Below are positions 1 to 15,555 of a stretch of 64,000 nt of DNA, piece after piece. Under the pieces are notes generated by a model that was not told where the DNA came from, ran no database searches, and worked only from the letters and a program-made list of their open reading frames with translations. The position numbers were made by a program, and so were the translations under genes. Position 1 is the stretch's first letter. Every line of letters starts with the position of its first letter. Source of the stretch: Catellatospora bangladeshensis (GTDB lineage: Bacteria; Actinomycetota; Actinomycetes; Mycobacteriales; Micromonosporaceae); NCBI RefSeq assembly GCF_016862575.1, contig NZ_BONF01000005.1:124001-188000 (forward strand). Direction: 5' to 3'.

Positions 1-66
1 GCTGATGACCAGGCCGAGCCGCTCCCGGGCACCGTCGATCCGCCAGATCTCGCCTCTACGCAGCAC
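1..66 (-). CDS. MazF/PemK-like toxin, N-terminal fragment
   Basis: Only the first 22 codons are in the window; the gene runs off the left edge. A GTG at 66-64 opens a frame beginning V-L-R-R-G-E-I-W-R-I-D-G and continuing to G-L-V-I-S, which resembles the R-R-G-E-I-W opening of MazF/PemK endoribonucleases. It overlaps the end of the ribbon-helix-helix type gene at 56-316 by 11 bases, the usual antitoxin-first layout of a type II module. The toxin call rests on this short motif and on the context; the catalytic residues are not visible. Confidence 0.6.
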   Translation of the reverse strand, partial: MLRRGEIWRIDGARERLGLVIS

Positions 67-316
67 GCCGCCCCCGTCCTGACAGTTCCAGGCGTACCAA
101 TTCGACTTCGCGCTCGTCGTCCAGAGCGTTCTTCTCCAAACGGTCGACGCCCGCCCGGCGGACCACGTCCGCGTGGGCGCTGAACAGCTCCCGTAGGGCC
201 TTCTCCCGTGCGGCCTGATCCATCCAGGCCGACAGCGACAGCCCGTCGCGCTCGGCGTAACGGCGCGCTTCCTCAATCGTCTCGTCCGCGAAGGACAGCG
301 TTACTTTGGCAGTCAT
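56..316 (-). CDS. Antitoxin of a type II toxin-antitoxin pair, ribbon-helix-helix type
   Basis: The 86-residue protein starts M-T-A-K-V-T-L-S-F and has a short beta strand followed by two helices (about residues 4-45), the pattern of small MetJ/Arc-like DNA-binding antitoxins. The C-terminal half is charged and probably neutralises the toxin. I chose the ATG at 316 because the 24 codons before it lack a family-like sequence. The stop overlaps the GTG of the MazF-like gene, so translation of the pair is probably coupled. Such proteins normally bind the toxin and repress their own promoter; no operator is recognised here. Family placement is by general pattern only. Confidence 0.65.
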   Translation of the reverse strand: MTAKVTLSFADETIEEARRYAERDGLSLSAWMDQAAREKALRELFSAHADVVRRAGVDRLEKNALDDEREVELVRLELSGRGRRAA

Positions 317-412
317 GCCGATTAGATTACGCCCGGTGTGACCACGAGTCATCCTGTTCTTCGTGCCACTTGCGTGAGTGAGAATCACCCATTCTGAGCA
401 GTTTTACGCATT

Positions 413-428
413 GTGACGTCATCGTAAC
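413..428 (+). promoter_or_regulatory. GlnR-like a/b site upstream of the nitrate cluster
   Basis: GTGAC (413-417) is followed after exactly six bases by GTAAC (424-428). This matches the GTnAC-n6-GaAAc half box of the actinobacterial nitrogen regulator GlnR with one mismatch. It lies about 205 bases before the nitrate reductase start, in a gap (317-633) with no gene. Direct binding is inferred. Confidence 0.4.
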
Positions 429-583
429 TGTTAGCGCCCGGATGGGAGAATCAACCATTCGGACGATCATCACCGTCACTGGACGGCGGACCCGCCCGGA
501 CAGCCCGGCCAGGGGTGCCACTGATCACTCCAGCGCCCCCAACAGCGCTTTCGTGCCGGACGTGCGCTGGTCTTAGCAGGTTG

Positions 584-610
584 GAAACACAAGGGACGCT
601 GAGGCGAAAC
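584..610 (+). promoter_or_regulatory. Second GlnR-like element: two GAAAC boxes 17 bases apart
   Basis: GAAAC occurs at 584-588 and 606-610. The 17 bases between them are exactly the spacing of two b sites in the GlnR consensus (GAAAC-n6-GTnAC-n6-GAAAC). The middle a site reads GACGC and is a poor match. The site ends 23 bases before the nitrate reductase ATG. Confidence 0.35.
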
Positions 611-633
611 TCCCGGACCGCAGGATTTCGCAC

Positions 634-2771
<2,138 letters not shown>

Positions 2772-2775
<4 letters not shown>

Positions 2776-4262
2776 ATCCAGGTAACACCACGCGACACGG
2801 CACCGCCGTGCCGCGCGCCGATCGTCCCCGCACCTCCCCCGACCACGTCGTGATCATCGGGTACGGCATGGCCGGCGCCCGGCTGGCCACGGAGCTGTCC
2901 GCCGCGCCGGACGTCGAGGTCACCGTGCTCGGCGCGGAGCCGCACCGGGCCTACAACCGCATCCTGCTGTCCAGCGTCCTGGCCGGGAAGCACGCCGAGG
3001 GCGACATCACACTCACCGAGGCCGCCGGGCACGGCGTGAAGACCCGCACCGGGGTCACCGTGACCGCGATCGACCGCGCCGCCCGGACGGTCACCCTCGA
3101 CGGCGGCGAGCAGCTCGGCTACGACCACCTGGTGCTGGCCACCGGCTCGCAGGCGATCGTGCCGCCCATCCCGGGCCTGGAGTCGCCGCACCCGCGCGTC
3201 GCCGCGTTCCGCACCCTGGAGGACTGCCGCCGCATCCTGGAGGCCGCCGACGGCGCCCGCACCGCGCTGGTGCTCGGCGGCGGGCTGCTCGGCCTGGAGG
3301 CCGCCCGCGGGCTGGCCGGGCGCGGCCTGGCCGTCGAGGTGGTGCACGGCGTCGGCCACCTGATGGAGCGCCAGCTCGACCCGGGCGCCAGCGCGGTGCT
3401 GGTGCGCACGCTCGCCGAGCACGGCGTGGCGGTGCACCTGGCCTCGGCCGCGATCGGGGTGAGCGCCGACGCGGACGGCGTGACGCTGCGGCTGGACGGC
3501 CGCAACCTGCGCGCCGACCTGCTGGTGCTGTCCTGCGGGGTGCGCGCCGACACGGCGCTGGCCCGCGCCGCGGGCCTGCGGGTGGAGCGCGGCATCGTGA
3601 TCGACGAGACGCTGCGCACCTCCGACCCGCGCATCTCCGCGATCGGCGACTGCGCCCAGTTCGGCGAGGTGGTCGGCGGGCTGGTCGCGCCCGCCTGGGA
3701 GCAGGCGAAGGTGCTGGCGGCGCGGCTGACCGGCGCCGAGCCTGCGGCGGTGTACGAGCCGAGCGCCCCGGTGACCCGGCTCAAGGCGTCCGGCATCGAC
3801 CTGGCCGCCATGGGCACCCTGCAGGCCGACCCGTCCTGCGAGGACGTCAGCTTCGCCGACCCGGCCCGCGGCACGTACGCCCGGCTGCTGATCCGCGGCG
3901 ACCGGCTGGCCGGCGCGGTGATGCTCGGCGACAACCCGAACGTGGGGCAGGTCATCCAGCTGTTCGACCGCAAGGGCGTGGTGCCGCGCGACCGGCGCGC
4001 GCTGCTGCTGGGCCGGGCCCTGGGCGGCGCGGAGGCGCCGGTCGCCACGACGTCGCCCGCGCTCATGCCCGACCAGGCCACCGTGTGCCAGTGCAACACG
4101 GTCACCAAGGGCGCGCTGGTGCGCTGCTGGCGCGCCGGCGCCCGCACGGTCGACGAGGTCGTCGCCCGGACCCGTGCCACCACCGGCTGCGGCAGCTGCA
4201 AGGACGCGGTTGACGGCATCGTCGGGTGGCTGTCCAGCTCCGACAGTGTGGGGGTGTCCTGA
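2772..4262 (+). CDS. nasB: FAD-dependent oxidoreductase with BFD-type [2Fe-2S] domain, nitrate reductase electron donor
   Basis: The 496-residue protein probably passes electrons from NAD(P)H to the nitrate reductase. It has an FAD-binding V-V-I-I-G-Y-G-M-A-G fold near residue 26, a second dinucleotide site (V-L-G-G-G-L-L-G-L-E) near residue 165, and a G-D-C-A-Q-F FAD segment. A C-terminal BFD-like [2Fe-2S] domain has Cys pairs C-Q-C and C-G-S-C. The layout is the same as the N-terminal half of NirB, its downstream neighbour, so the two look like paralogues. The start codon overlaps the nitrate reductase stop by four bases. The symbol follows the nas nomenclature; a second nitrite reductase reductase role cannot be excluded. 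Confidence 0.8.
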
Positions 4263-4264
4263 TC

Positions 4265-6757
4265 ATGACGAAGCGTTTGGTGGTCGCCGGGTACGGCATG
4301 GTGGCCCAGCGGTTCCTGGAGGCCTTCGCGGAGCGGGCCGTGCCCGGCTGGTCGGTGACCGTGCTGGCCGAGGAGGACCGGCCCGCCTACGACCGGGTGC
4401 GGCTGTCGGCCTGGTTCGACGACTACGACGCGTCTGCACTGCACCTCGGCGGCGCGCCCGACGGGGTCGCGGTGCGCCTGAACGAGTGCGTCACCGGCAT
4501 CGACCGCGAGCGGAAGGTCGTGCGCAGCGCCTCCGGCGAGACGCCGTACGACGCGCTGGTGCTGGCCACCGGCTCGCGGGCGTTCGTGCCGCCCATCGCC
4601 GGGGCGGACCTGCCCGGCGTGTTCGTCTACCGCACCCTCGACGACCTGGCGGCGCTGCGCGACTGGGCGGCGGCCGACGGCAAGCGGGTCGGCGCGGTGC
4701 TCGGCGGCGGTCTGCTCGGCCTGGAAGCCGCGAACGCGCTGAAGATGCTGGGCATCACCACGCACGTGGTCGAGTTCGCGCCCCGGCTGATGCCGCTGCA
4801 GGTGGACGAGGGCGGCGGCGCGGTGCTGCGGCGGCACATCGAGGCGCTCGGCGTCACCGTGCACACCGGCCGCGGCTGCGCGGGCCTGGAGGGCGGCGAC
4901 GACGGCGTCACCCGGATGCTGTTCAACGACGGCGGCACGCTCGACGTCGACGTGGTCGTGGTCGCGGCGGGCATCCGGCCCCGCGACGAGCTGGCCGAGC
5001 CCGCCGGGCTGGCCCGCGGCCCGCGCGGCGGCTTCGCGGTCGACGCGTCCTGCGCCACCGCCGACCCGGCGGTGTGGGCGATCGGCGAGTGCGCCGCGCT
5101 GGCCGTCGACTCCGGCGACGGCGTCTGCTACGGCCTGGTCGCGCCCGGCTACGCCATGGCCGAGGTGGTCGCCGACCGGCTGACCGGCGGCGACGCGGCG
5201 ATGACCCGGCCGGACACCTCGACCAAGCTGAAGCTGCTCGGCGTGGACGTGGCCAGCTTCGGCACGCCGTTCGCCGAGGGCCTGGACGTGGTGGTGACCG
5301 ACCAGGTCACCGGCGTGTACGCCAAGCTGCTGCTCACCGACGACGCCCAGACGCTGCTCGGCGGCATCCTGGTCGGCGACGCCGCGGCGTACCCGACGCT
5401 GCGGGCCTCGCTCGGCGGGCCGCTGCCCGCGCCGCCGCTGGCGCTGCTGGCCCCGGCCGGCGAGGGCGGGGTGAAGACCGAGCTGCCGGGCAGCGCGCAG
5501 GTCTGCTCCTGCCACGCGGTCACCAAGGACCACATCACCGACGCCATCGCGGGCGGCTGCACCGACGTGCCGGGCCTGAAAGCGTGCACCAAGGCCGGGA
5601 CCGGCTGCGGCTCCTGCGTGCCGCTGCTCAAGCAGCTGCTGGCGGCGGGCGGGGTGGCCCAGTCCAAGGCCCTGTGCGAGCACTTCACCTACTCGCGCCA
5701 GGAGCTGTTCGACATCATCCGGGTGCGCGGCATCCGCTCGTTCTCCGAGCTGGTGCGCGAGCACGGCACCGGCCGCGGCTGCGACATCTGCAAGCCCGCG
5801 ATCGCGTCGATCCTGGCGGGGCTGAACAACGGCTACATCCTCGACGGCGAGGAGGCGGCCCTGCAGGACACCAACGACCACTTCCTGGCCAACATCCAGC
5901 GCGACGGGACGTACTCGGTGGTCCCGCGCATCCCCGGCGGCGAGATCACCCCGGACAAGCTGATCGTGATCGGCGAGGTGGCCCGCGACTTCGGGCTCTA
6001 CACGAAGATCACCGGCGGGCAGCGCATCGACCTGTTCGGGGCGCGCGTGGAGCAGCTGCCGGAGATCTGGCACCGGCTCGTCGACGCGGGCTTCGAGTCC
6101 GGGCACGCGTACGGCAAGGCGCTGCGCACCGTGAAGAGCTGCGTCGGCTCGACCTGGTGCCGGTACGGCGTGCAGGACTCGGTCGGCATGGCCATCGAGC
6201 TGGAGCTGCGCTACCGCGGCCTGCGCGCGCCGCACAAGCTCAAGTCGGCGGTGAGCGGCTGCGCCCGCGAGTGCGCCGAGGCCCGCAGCAAGGACTTCGG
6301 CATCATCGCCACCGAGAAGGGCTGGAACCTCTACGTCGCCGGCAACGGCGGCTTCCGCCCCCGGCACGCCGACCTGTTTCTCACCGACGCCACCACCGAG
6401 GAGCTGATCCGGACCATCGACCGGTTCCTCATGTACTACATCCGCACCGCCGACCGGCTCCAGCGCACCTCCACCTGGCTGGAGGCGATGGACGGCGGCC
6501 TGGACCACCTGCGCGAGGTCATCGTCGACGACGCGCTGGGGCTGTGCGAGGAGCTCGACGCGCAGATGGCCCGCCACGTCGGGTCGTACGCCGACGAGTG
6601 GCGGGCCACCCTGCAGGACCCGCAGCGCCTCGCTCGTTTCGTCTCGTTCGTCAACGCACCGGGCACGCCCGACCCCGACATCACCTTCGAGGTCGAGCGG
6701 GGGCAGAAGATCCCCGCGAAGGGTCCGGTGCCGGTCACCCTGGGAGGTGCCTCATGA
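4265..6757 (+). CDS. nirB: Nitrite reductase (NAD(P)H) large subunit
   Basis: NirB reduces nitrite to ammonium with six electrons from NAD(P)H. The 830 residues contain an FAD/NAD module (residues 1 to about 400), a BFD [2Fe-2S] domain (C-S-C-H, then C-G-S-C), and the nitrite/sulfite reductase ferredoxin-like and siroheme-[4Fe-4S] domains. The siroheme cluster ligands are Cys626 and Cys632 (C-V-G-S-T-W-C) and Cys666 and Cys670 (C-A-R-E-C). I chose the ATG at 4265, three bases after the preceding stop; the frame extends 13 codons further but runs back into that gene. Its stop overlaps nirD (ATGA). All catalytic residues looked for are present. Confidence 0.95.
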   Translation: MTKRLVVAGYGMVAQRFLEAFAERAVPGWSVTVLAEEDRPAYDRVRLSAWFDDYDASALHLGGAPDGVAVRLNECVTGIDRERKVVRSASGETPYDALVLATGSRAFVPPIAGADLPGVFVYRTLDDLAALRDWAAADGKRVGAVLGGGLLGLEAANALKMLGITTHVVEFAPRLMPLQVDEGGGAVLRRHIEALGVTVHTGRGCAGLEGGDDGVTRMLFNDGGTLDVDVVVVAAGIRPRDELAEPAGLARGPRGGFAVDASCATADPAVWAIGECAALAVDSGDGVCYGLVAPGYAMAEVVADRLTGGDAAMTRPDTSTKLKLLGVDVASFGTPFAEGLDVVVTDQVTGVYAKLLLTDDAQTLLGGILVGDAAAYPTLRASLGGPLPAPPLALLAPAGEGGVKTELPGSAQVCSCHAVTKDHITDAIAGGCTDVPGLKACTKAGTGCGSCVPLLKQLLAAGGVAQSKALCEHFTYSRQELFDIIRVRGIRSFSELVREHGTGRGCDICKPAIASILAGLNNGYILDGEEAALQDTNDHFLANIQRDGTYSVVPRIPGGEITPDKLIVIGEVARDFGLYTKITGGQRIDLFGARVEQLPEIWHRLVDAGFESGHAYGKALRTVKSCVGSTWCRYGVQDSVGMAIELELRYRGLRAPHKLKSAVSGCARECAEARSKDFGIIATEKGWNLYVAGNGGFRPRHADLFLTDATTEELIRTIDRFLMYYIRTADRLQRTSTWLEAMDGGLDHLREVIVDDALGLCEELDAQMARHVGSYADEWRATLQDPQRLARFVSFVNAPGTPDPDITFEVERGQKIPAKGPVPVTLGGAS

Positions 6758-7104
6758 CCACCGCAATCATGACCGGGACCTGGACGGCGATCTGCGCGTT
6801 CGACCGGCTCCAGCCCGAACGCGGCGTCGCCGCCCTGGTCGACGGGGTGCAGATCGCCGTCTTCCGGACCTTCGACGGCGAGCTGTTCGCCATCGGCAAC
6901 CGCGACCCGATCGCGGGCGCCCAGGTGATGTCGCGCGGCATCGTCGGCACCCGCGGCGACACCCCCACTGTCGCGTCCCCGCTGCACAAGCAGGTGTACG
7001 ACCTGCGTACCGGCGAGTGCCTGGACGTGGCGGGGGTGGCCGTGCCGACGTACCCGGTGCGCCGCAACGGCGACCTGGTCGAAGTGGGTGTGGATACCCC
7101 ATGA
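6754..7104 (+). CDS. nirD: Nitrite reductase (NAD(P)H) small subunit
   Basis: The 116-residue Rieske-fold subunit pairs with NirB. It shows the NirD segments N-R-D-P and S-P-L-H-K-Q-V-Y-D-L in place of the cysteine/histidine cluster ligands of true Rieske proteins; loss of the cluster is normal for NirD. The ATG overlaps the nirB stop, so translation is coupled. A second in-frame ATG lies five codons downstream. Confidence 0.93.
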   Translation: MTTAIMTGTWTAICAFDRLQPERGVAALVDGVQIAVFRTFDGELFAIGNRDPIAGAQVMSRGIVGTRGDTPTVASPLHKQVYDLRTGECLDVAGVAVPTYPVRRNGDLVEVGVDTP

Positions 7105-7138
7105 ACAGCGATCGTGCGGCGGGACGGGGCGCGGTGTC

Positions 7139-8224
7139 ATGACGGAGCTGTCCGGCTTCACCGTCGGCGTGACCGCCGACCGGCGGCGTGACGAGCTGGC
7201 CGCGCTGCTGGAGCGGCGGGGCGCCCGTGTCGTCATCGCCCCCGCGCTGCGCATCGTCCCGCTGCACGACGACTCCCAGCTCCGCGAGGCGACCCGCCGC
7301 TGCCTGGACACCCCGCCGGACGTGGTGGTGGCCAACACCGGCATCGGCATGCGGGGCTGGCTGGAGGCGGCCGAGGGCTGGGGTCTGGCCGACCCGCTGC
7401 GCTCGGTGCTCGCCGAGGCGTACATCGTGGCCCGCGGCCCGAAGGCCCGCGGCGCGGTGCGCGCCGCGGGACTGCACGACCAGTGGTCGCCGGACTCGGA
7501 GAGCTGCGACGAGTGCCTGGCCCACCTGCTGCGCCGTGGCGTCGGGGGCCGGACGGTCGCCGTCCAGCTGCACGGCGATCAGCAGCCGGAGTTCTGCGCC
7601 TCGCTGCGCGCCGCCGGCGCCGACGTCATCGAGGTCCCGGTGTACCGGTGGGCGCCCCCGCTGGACCCGGCCCCGCTGCACCGGCTGGTGGACCTGGTGT
7701 CGAACCGGCTGGTCGACGCGATCACCTTCACCTCCGCCCCGGCGGTCGGCGCGCTGCTGGCGGCCGCCGGGGCGGGCGGCGACGCGGTGCTGGAGGCGAT
7801 GCGCGCCGACGTCGTCGCCGCCTGTGTCGGCCCGGTCACGGCCGCCCCGCTGATCCGGCAGGGCATTCCGGTCATCGCCCCCGCGCGGGCACGACTGGGC
7901 GCGCTGGTGCGCGCGATCGTGGACGAGCTGCCCCGGCGGGCGGTCACCCTGCGGGTCGCCGAGCACGAGCTGACCCTGCGCGGCCACGCCGCGATGGTGG
8001 ACGGCGAGCTGAAACCGCTGGCCCCGGCCCCGATGGCGGTGCTGCGGGCGCTCGCCTCGGTGCCCGGCAAGGTGCGCTCGCGCGCCTCGCTGCTACCCGC
8101 CCTGCCGCGCGGCGCCGACGAGCACGCGGTCGAGATGGCCGTGGCGCGGCTGCGGGCCGGTCTGGGCGATCCCGGATTCGTCCAGACGGTGGTCAAGAGA
8201 GGCTACCGGCTGCCGGTGGACTGA
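7139..8224 (+). CDS. Uroporphyrinogen-III synthase-like protein with C-terminal winged-helix DNA-binding domain
   Basis: Residues 1 to about 260 match the HemD fold (G-F-T-V-G-V-T-A-D-R-R at the start, V-V-V-A-N-T-G-I-G-M, then F-T-S-A-P-A-V). Residues 265-361 match the OmpR-type winged helix (A-V-E-M-A-V-A-R-L-R-A-G-L, V-K-R-G-Y-R-L at the end). HemD makes the precursor of siroheme, the cofactor of NirB, and the gene follows nirD after 34 bases, so a role in siroheme supply or in regulating the cluster is likely. Actinobacteria commonly have this fusion next to nitrite reductase genes. Whether the HemD half is catalytic cannot be judged here. The ATG at 7139 was preferred over an upstream GTG that lies inside nirD. 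Confidence 0.85.
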   Translation: MTELSGFTVGVTADRRRDELAALLERRGARVVIAPALRIVPLHDDSQLREATRRCLDTPPDVVVANTGIGMRGWLEAAEGWGLADPLRSVLAEAYIVARGPKARGAVRAAGLHDQWSPDSESCDECLAHLLRRGVGGRTVAVQLHGDQQPEFCASLRAAGADVIEVPVYRWAPPLDPAPLHRLVDLVSNRLVDAITFTSAPAVGALLAAAGAGGDAVLEAMRADVVAACVGPVTAAPLIRQGIPVIAPARARLGALVRAIVDELPRRAVTLRVAEHELTLRGHAAMVDGELKPLAPAPMAVLRALASVPGKVRSRASLLPALPRGADEHAVEMAVARLRAGLGDPGFVQTVVKRGYRLPVD

Positions 8225-8251
8225 AACGGCCCGCCGACGTAAGGTCCCCGC

Positions 8252-9133
8252 GTGATGCGTTTCTGGGGCAAGCTGCTGGCAGCGTCGTTCGGTATGGCGG
8301 CGCTGGTCGCGGCCGCCCAGTTCGGCGTCGTGTATGGACTGAACGCGCTGCGCCTGGACCGCGAGTTCCTCAGCGGTGCCGACAACGAATGGAACCTCCA
8401 GCTCACCTGGGCGGCCTGGTTCGCGGCGCTTGCCGTGCTGGCGGGCGCCACTTACGCGGCGAGCCTGGCAGTGGCGCAGAGCGGCCGCAGCCGGGTCGGC
8501 GCCGGAGTGCGTGCGGTGGGCGGCATCGGCGCCACCCTGGGCGCGGCGGCGGCCTCGGTGCCGCTGACCCTGCAACCGGCCCGGCTGGCCCGGGTGAACG
8601 CCTCGTTCGACCCGGAGCTGACCGCCGCGATCGCGGTCGGGGCCGGCCTCGTCGCCGGCCTGCTGGTCACCCTGCTGGTGGTGGCGCGCAAGCCGCTCAG
8701 CACGAACCTGTGGGTGTGCACCGGCGGGGTGTGGCTGCTCGCCGCGGCGTCCTTCGTGGACAGCGCGCAGTTCGGCCGCAACCGCGACGCGCTGGCCGAG
8801 TACTACGACCCGATGCGGCTGGGCGTGCTCGACCTGAGCGCGCTGGAGCCGATCCCCCGCGCCACCTTCAGCATGCCGGTGCTCGCACTGCTGACGGCCC
8901 TGGTGTGCGGGCTGGTCGCGCGGCACCAGGGCCGGTCGCGGCTCTGGATCGCCCTGTCCGGCGCGATCGGGCCGCTGCTGGTCGCGATGGCGTACGTCAT
9001 CGGCGGCCCCGGCGTCTCCCGCGCCCTCACCGACCAGGCCGACGCCTACCTCGGCGCGATGATCGCCGTAGTGGTCGGCCTGGCCGTCTCCTCCATCATC
9101 GCCCTGGCCCCCCGCCGCCCCGGCGTCCTCTGA
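8252..9133 (+). CDS. Integral membrane protein of unknown function
   Basis: I do not recognise the family. The 293-residue protein has about six to seven hydrophobic segments, near residues 8-30, 52-72, 88-106, 124-144, 154-170, 212-230, 238-256 and 268-288, some of which may be weak. The start is GTG at 8252 or ATG at 8255. It begins 27 bases after the HemD-like gene and may be read with it, though no functional link is visible. It converges on thiC, with a long palindrome between the two stops. Confidence 0.75.
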   Translation: MMRFWGKLLAASFGMAALVAAAQFGVVYGLNALRLDREFLSGADNEWNLQLTWAAWFAALAVLAGATYAASLAVAQSGRSRVGAGVRAVGGIGATLGAAAASVPLTLQPARLARVNASFDPELTAAIAVGAGLVAGLLVTLLVVARKPLSTNLWVCTGGVWLLAAASFVDSAQFGRNRDALAEYYDPMRLGVLDLSALEPIPRATFSMPVLALLTALVCGLVARHQGRSRLWIALSGAIGPLLVAMAYVIGGPGVSRALTDQADAYLGAMIAVVVGLAVSSIIALAPRRPGVL

Positions 9134-9143
9134 GCCCGAGGCC

Positions 9144-14334
<5,191 letters not shown>

Positions 14335-14344
14335 CGCGGCCTCC

Positions 14345-14435
14345 TCCCTGCGCCGGCATTACCCGGATCAGGTTCTACGGTCGGGAGCGAGAATCAGCTC
14401 CCCTCTCAGCCCGGTTCACCGGGCTCCCGTGGGGT
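14345..14435 (-). promoter_or_regulatory. TPP riboswitch (THI element)
   Basis: Read on the minus strand the segment holds the signature blocks of the thiamine pyrophosphate aptamer: GGGCTGAGAG near the middle, and AACCTGAT...GGGTAATG towards the 3' end. The 3' helix runs straight into the AGGGAGGAGG ribosome binding site of thiO. Ligand binding could therefore hide the site and block translation of the operon. Confidence 0.95.
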
Positions 14436-14590
14436 TCGTTTCTGGTGTGGTGCACGTGTTACGCGCGTGTTGCCGTGGGTGACGGCTGTCGGCAGCGTAA
14501 CCCCGCATGCACCATCGGGCAACCCGCCGCCCACCCACCGCGACCCACACCACACCGCACCGCCGCGACCCGCGCCGCGCGGCTGAGGCC

Positions 14591-14650
14591 GCAGTTTCGG
14601 GGAAAGTGTCGCTTCAGGACATGGTAAAGAACCAGTTTCCCCGAAATTGC
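14591..14650. repeat. Intergenic palindrome, 15-base arms
   Basis: The arm at 14591-14605 (GCAGTTTCGGGGAAA) is matched by its complement at 14636-14650 with one mismatch, around a 30-base centre. It lies upstream of the thiO riboswitch and downstream of thiE, in a gap with no gene. It could serve as a terminator or be a repetitive element. Confidence 0.6.
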
Positions 14651-14710
14651 ACGCGCGCAGCCGACGCGAAGCCGCCCACATGAGTGAGCGGGCGGGGGTC
14701 GCCCGGCGTC

Positions 14711-14777
14711 GATCTTGCACGAAGTGTTAGGGATACGCCCGGAAAGGGCGTGTCGCACCCACAGTTCGCGCAAGATC
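14711..14777. repeat. GATC-bounded palindromic repeat, family A copy 1
   Basis: The 67-base element begins GATCTTGC and ends GCAAGATC, with further paired blocks (GAA/TTC, TGT/ACA, GGG/CCC, GCCC/GGGC) stepping inward. A second copy is at 16896-16972. It lies 30 bases past the thiE stop and may also end its transcript. Confidence 0.8.
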
Positions 14778-14806
14778 GGCGCGGTGGAGCGGGCGCCCGC
14801 GGCGGG

Positions 14807-15433
14807 TCAGGCGGCGACGGCGGCGAGGAGGTCGGCGATGGCGCGGGCAGGGTCGGCGGCGTCGGAGGCCGCGCCGATGACCGCGACGCCGTGCGCACCG
14901 GCGGCACGCAGCTCGGGCACCCGGGCCGCGGTCACCCCGCCGATCGCGATGATCGGCGTGTCCGGGCACTGGCGGGCCACCGCGCGCAGGCCCTCGGGCC
15001 CGATGGACACCGGCAGACCGTCCTTCGTGGACGTCGCGTAGCAGGGGCCGACGCCGAGGTAGTCGGCACCGTCGCCCACGGCGCGCAGCGCGGTCGCGGG
15101 CAGCCGCGCGGTCGCGCCGAGCACCGCGGCCGGGCCGAGCAGCCGCCGCGCCGCCGACACCGGCAGGTCGTCCGCGCCCACGTGCCCGCCGCCGGCACCG
15201 GCCGCCAGGGCCACGTGCAGGCGATCGTTGACCAGCACCGGCACGCCGAGCGGCCGGCACAGCGCGACGAGCTGCCCGGCCAGGTCGTACGCGACCCGGT
15301 CGGTCCACTCGTCGGCGGGCCGGAACTGGATCACGAGGTCCGGAGTGGCCACGCTCAGCGCGGCGCGGACCAGCGCGACCGGGTCGCGGCCGGGCCTGCT
15401 GTCGGTGATCAGGTGAAGTCTCCCCAGGGTCAT
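14807..15433 (-). CDS. thiE: Thiamine phosphate synthase
   Basis: ThiE joins HMP-PP with thiazole phosphate to make thiamine phosphate. The 208-residue TIM barrel has L-H-L-I-T-D-S-R at strand 1, V-N-D-R-L-H-V-A-L, the pyrophosphate loop G-V-G-P-C-Y-A-T-S-T-K-D-G, and I-A-I-G-G-V-T. It stands apart from the thiamine operon and has no riboswitch in front of it. The ATG at 15433 has no ribosome binding site but lies six bases from a TANNNT promoter box, so the mRNA may be leaderless. Confidence 0.88.
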   Translation of the reverse strand: MTLGRLHLITDSRPGRDPVALVRAALSVATPDLVIQFRPADEWTDRVAYDLAGQLVALCRPLGVPVLVNDRLHVALAAGAGGGHVGADDLPVSAARRLLGPAAVLGATARLPATALRAVGDGADYLGVGPCYATSTKDGLPVSIGPEGLRAVARQCPDTPIIAIGGVTAARVPELRAAGAHGVAVIGAASDAADPARAIADLLAAVAA

Positions 15434-15439
15434 ACGCTC

Positions 15440-15445
15440 ACCCTA
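15440..15445 (-). promoter_or_regulatory. -10 box (TAGGGT) for leaderless thiE
   Basis: TAGGGT fits the actinobacterial TANNNT -10 consensus and is followed by six bases and then the thiE ATG. That places the transcription start on or next to the start codon. No convincing -35 box was found. Confidence 0.4.
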
Positions 15446-15555
15446 TAGATTGTCGTCGGTGAATGGGCAGGGCCGTCCGTGACACGGTTCCGTCTACCCC
15501 ACCTCATCCATATCGCTGATTCTGTGAAACGTCTTTACAGTTAATTTCGAGCGGT

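Noticed and set aside
14436-14590. A promoter for the thiamine operon
   Set aside because: Several weak TANNNT boxes exist but none pairs with a convincing -35 at 16-19 bases, so no feature is reported.
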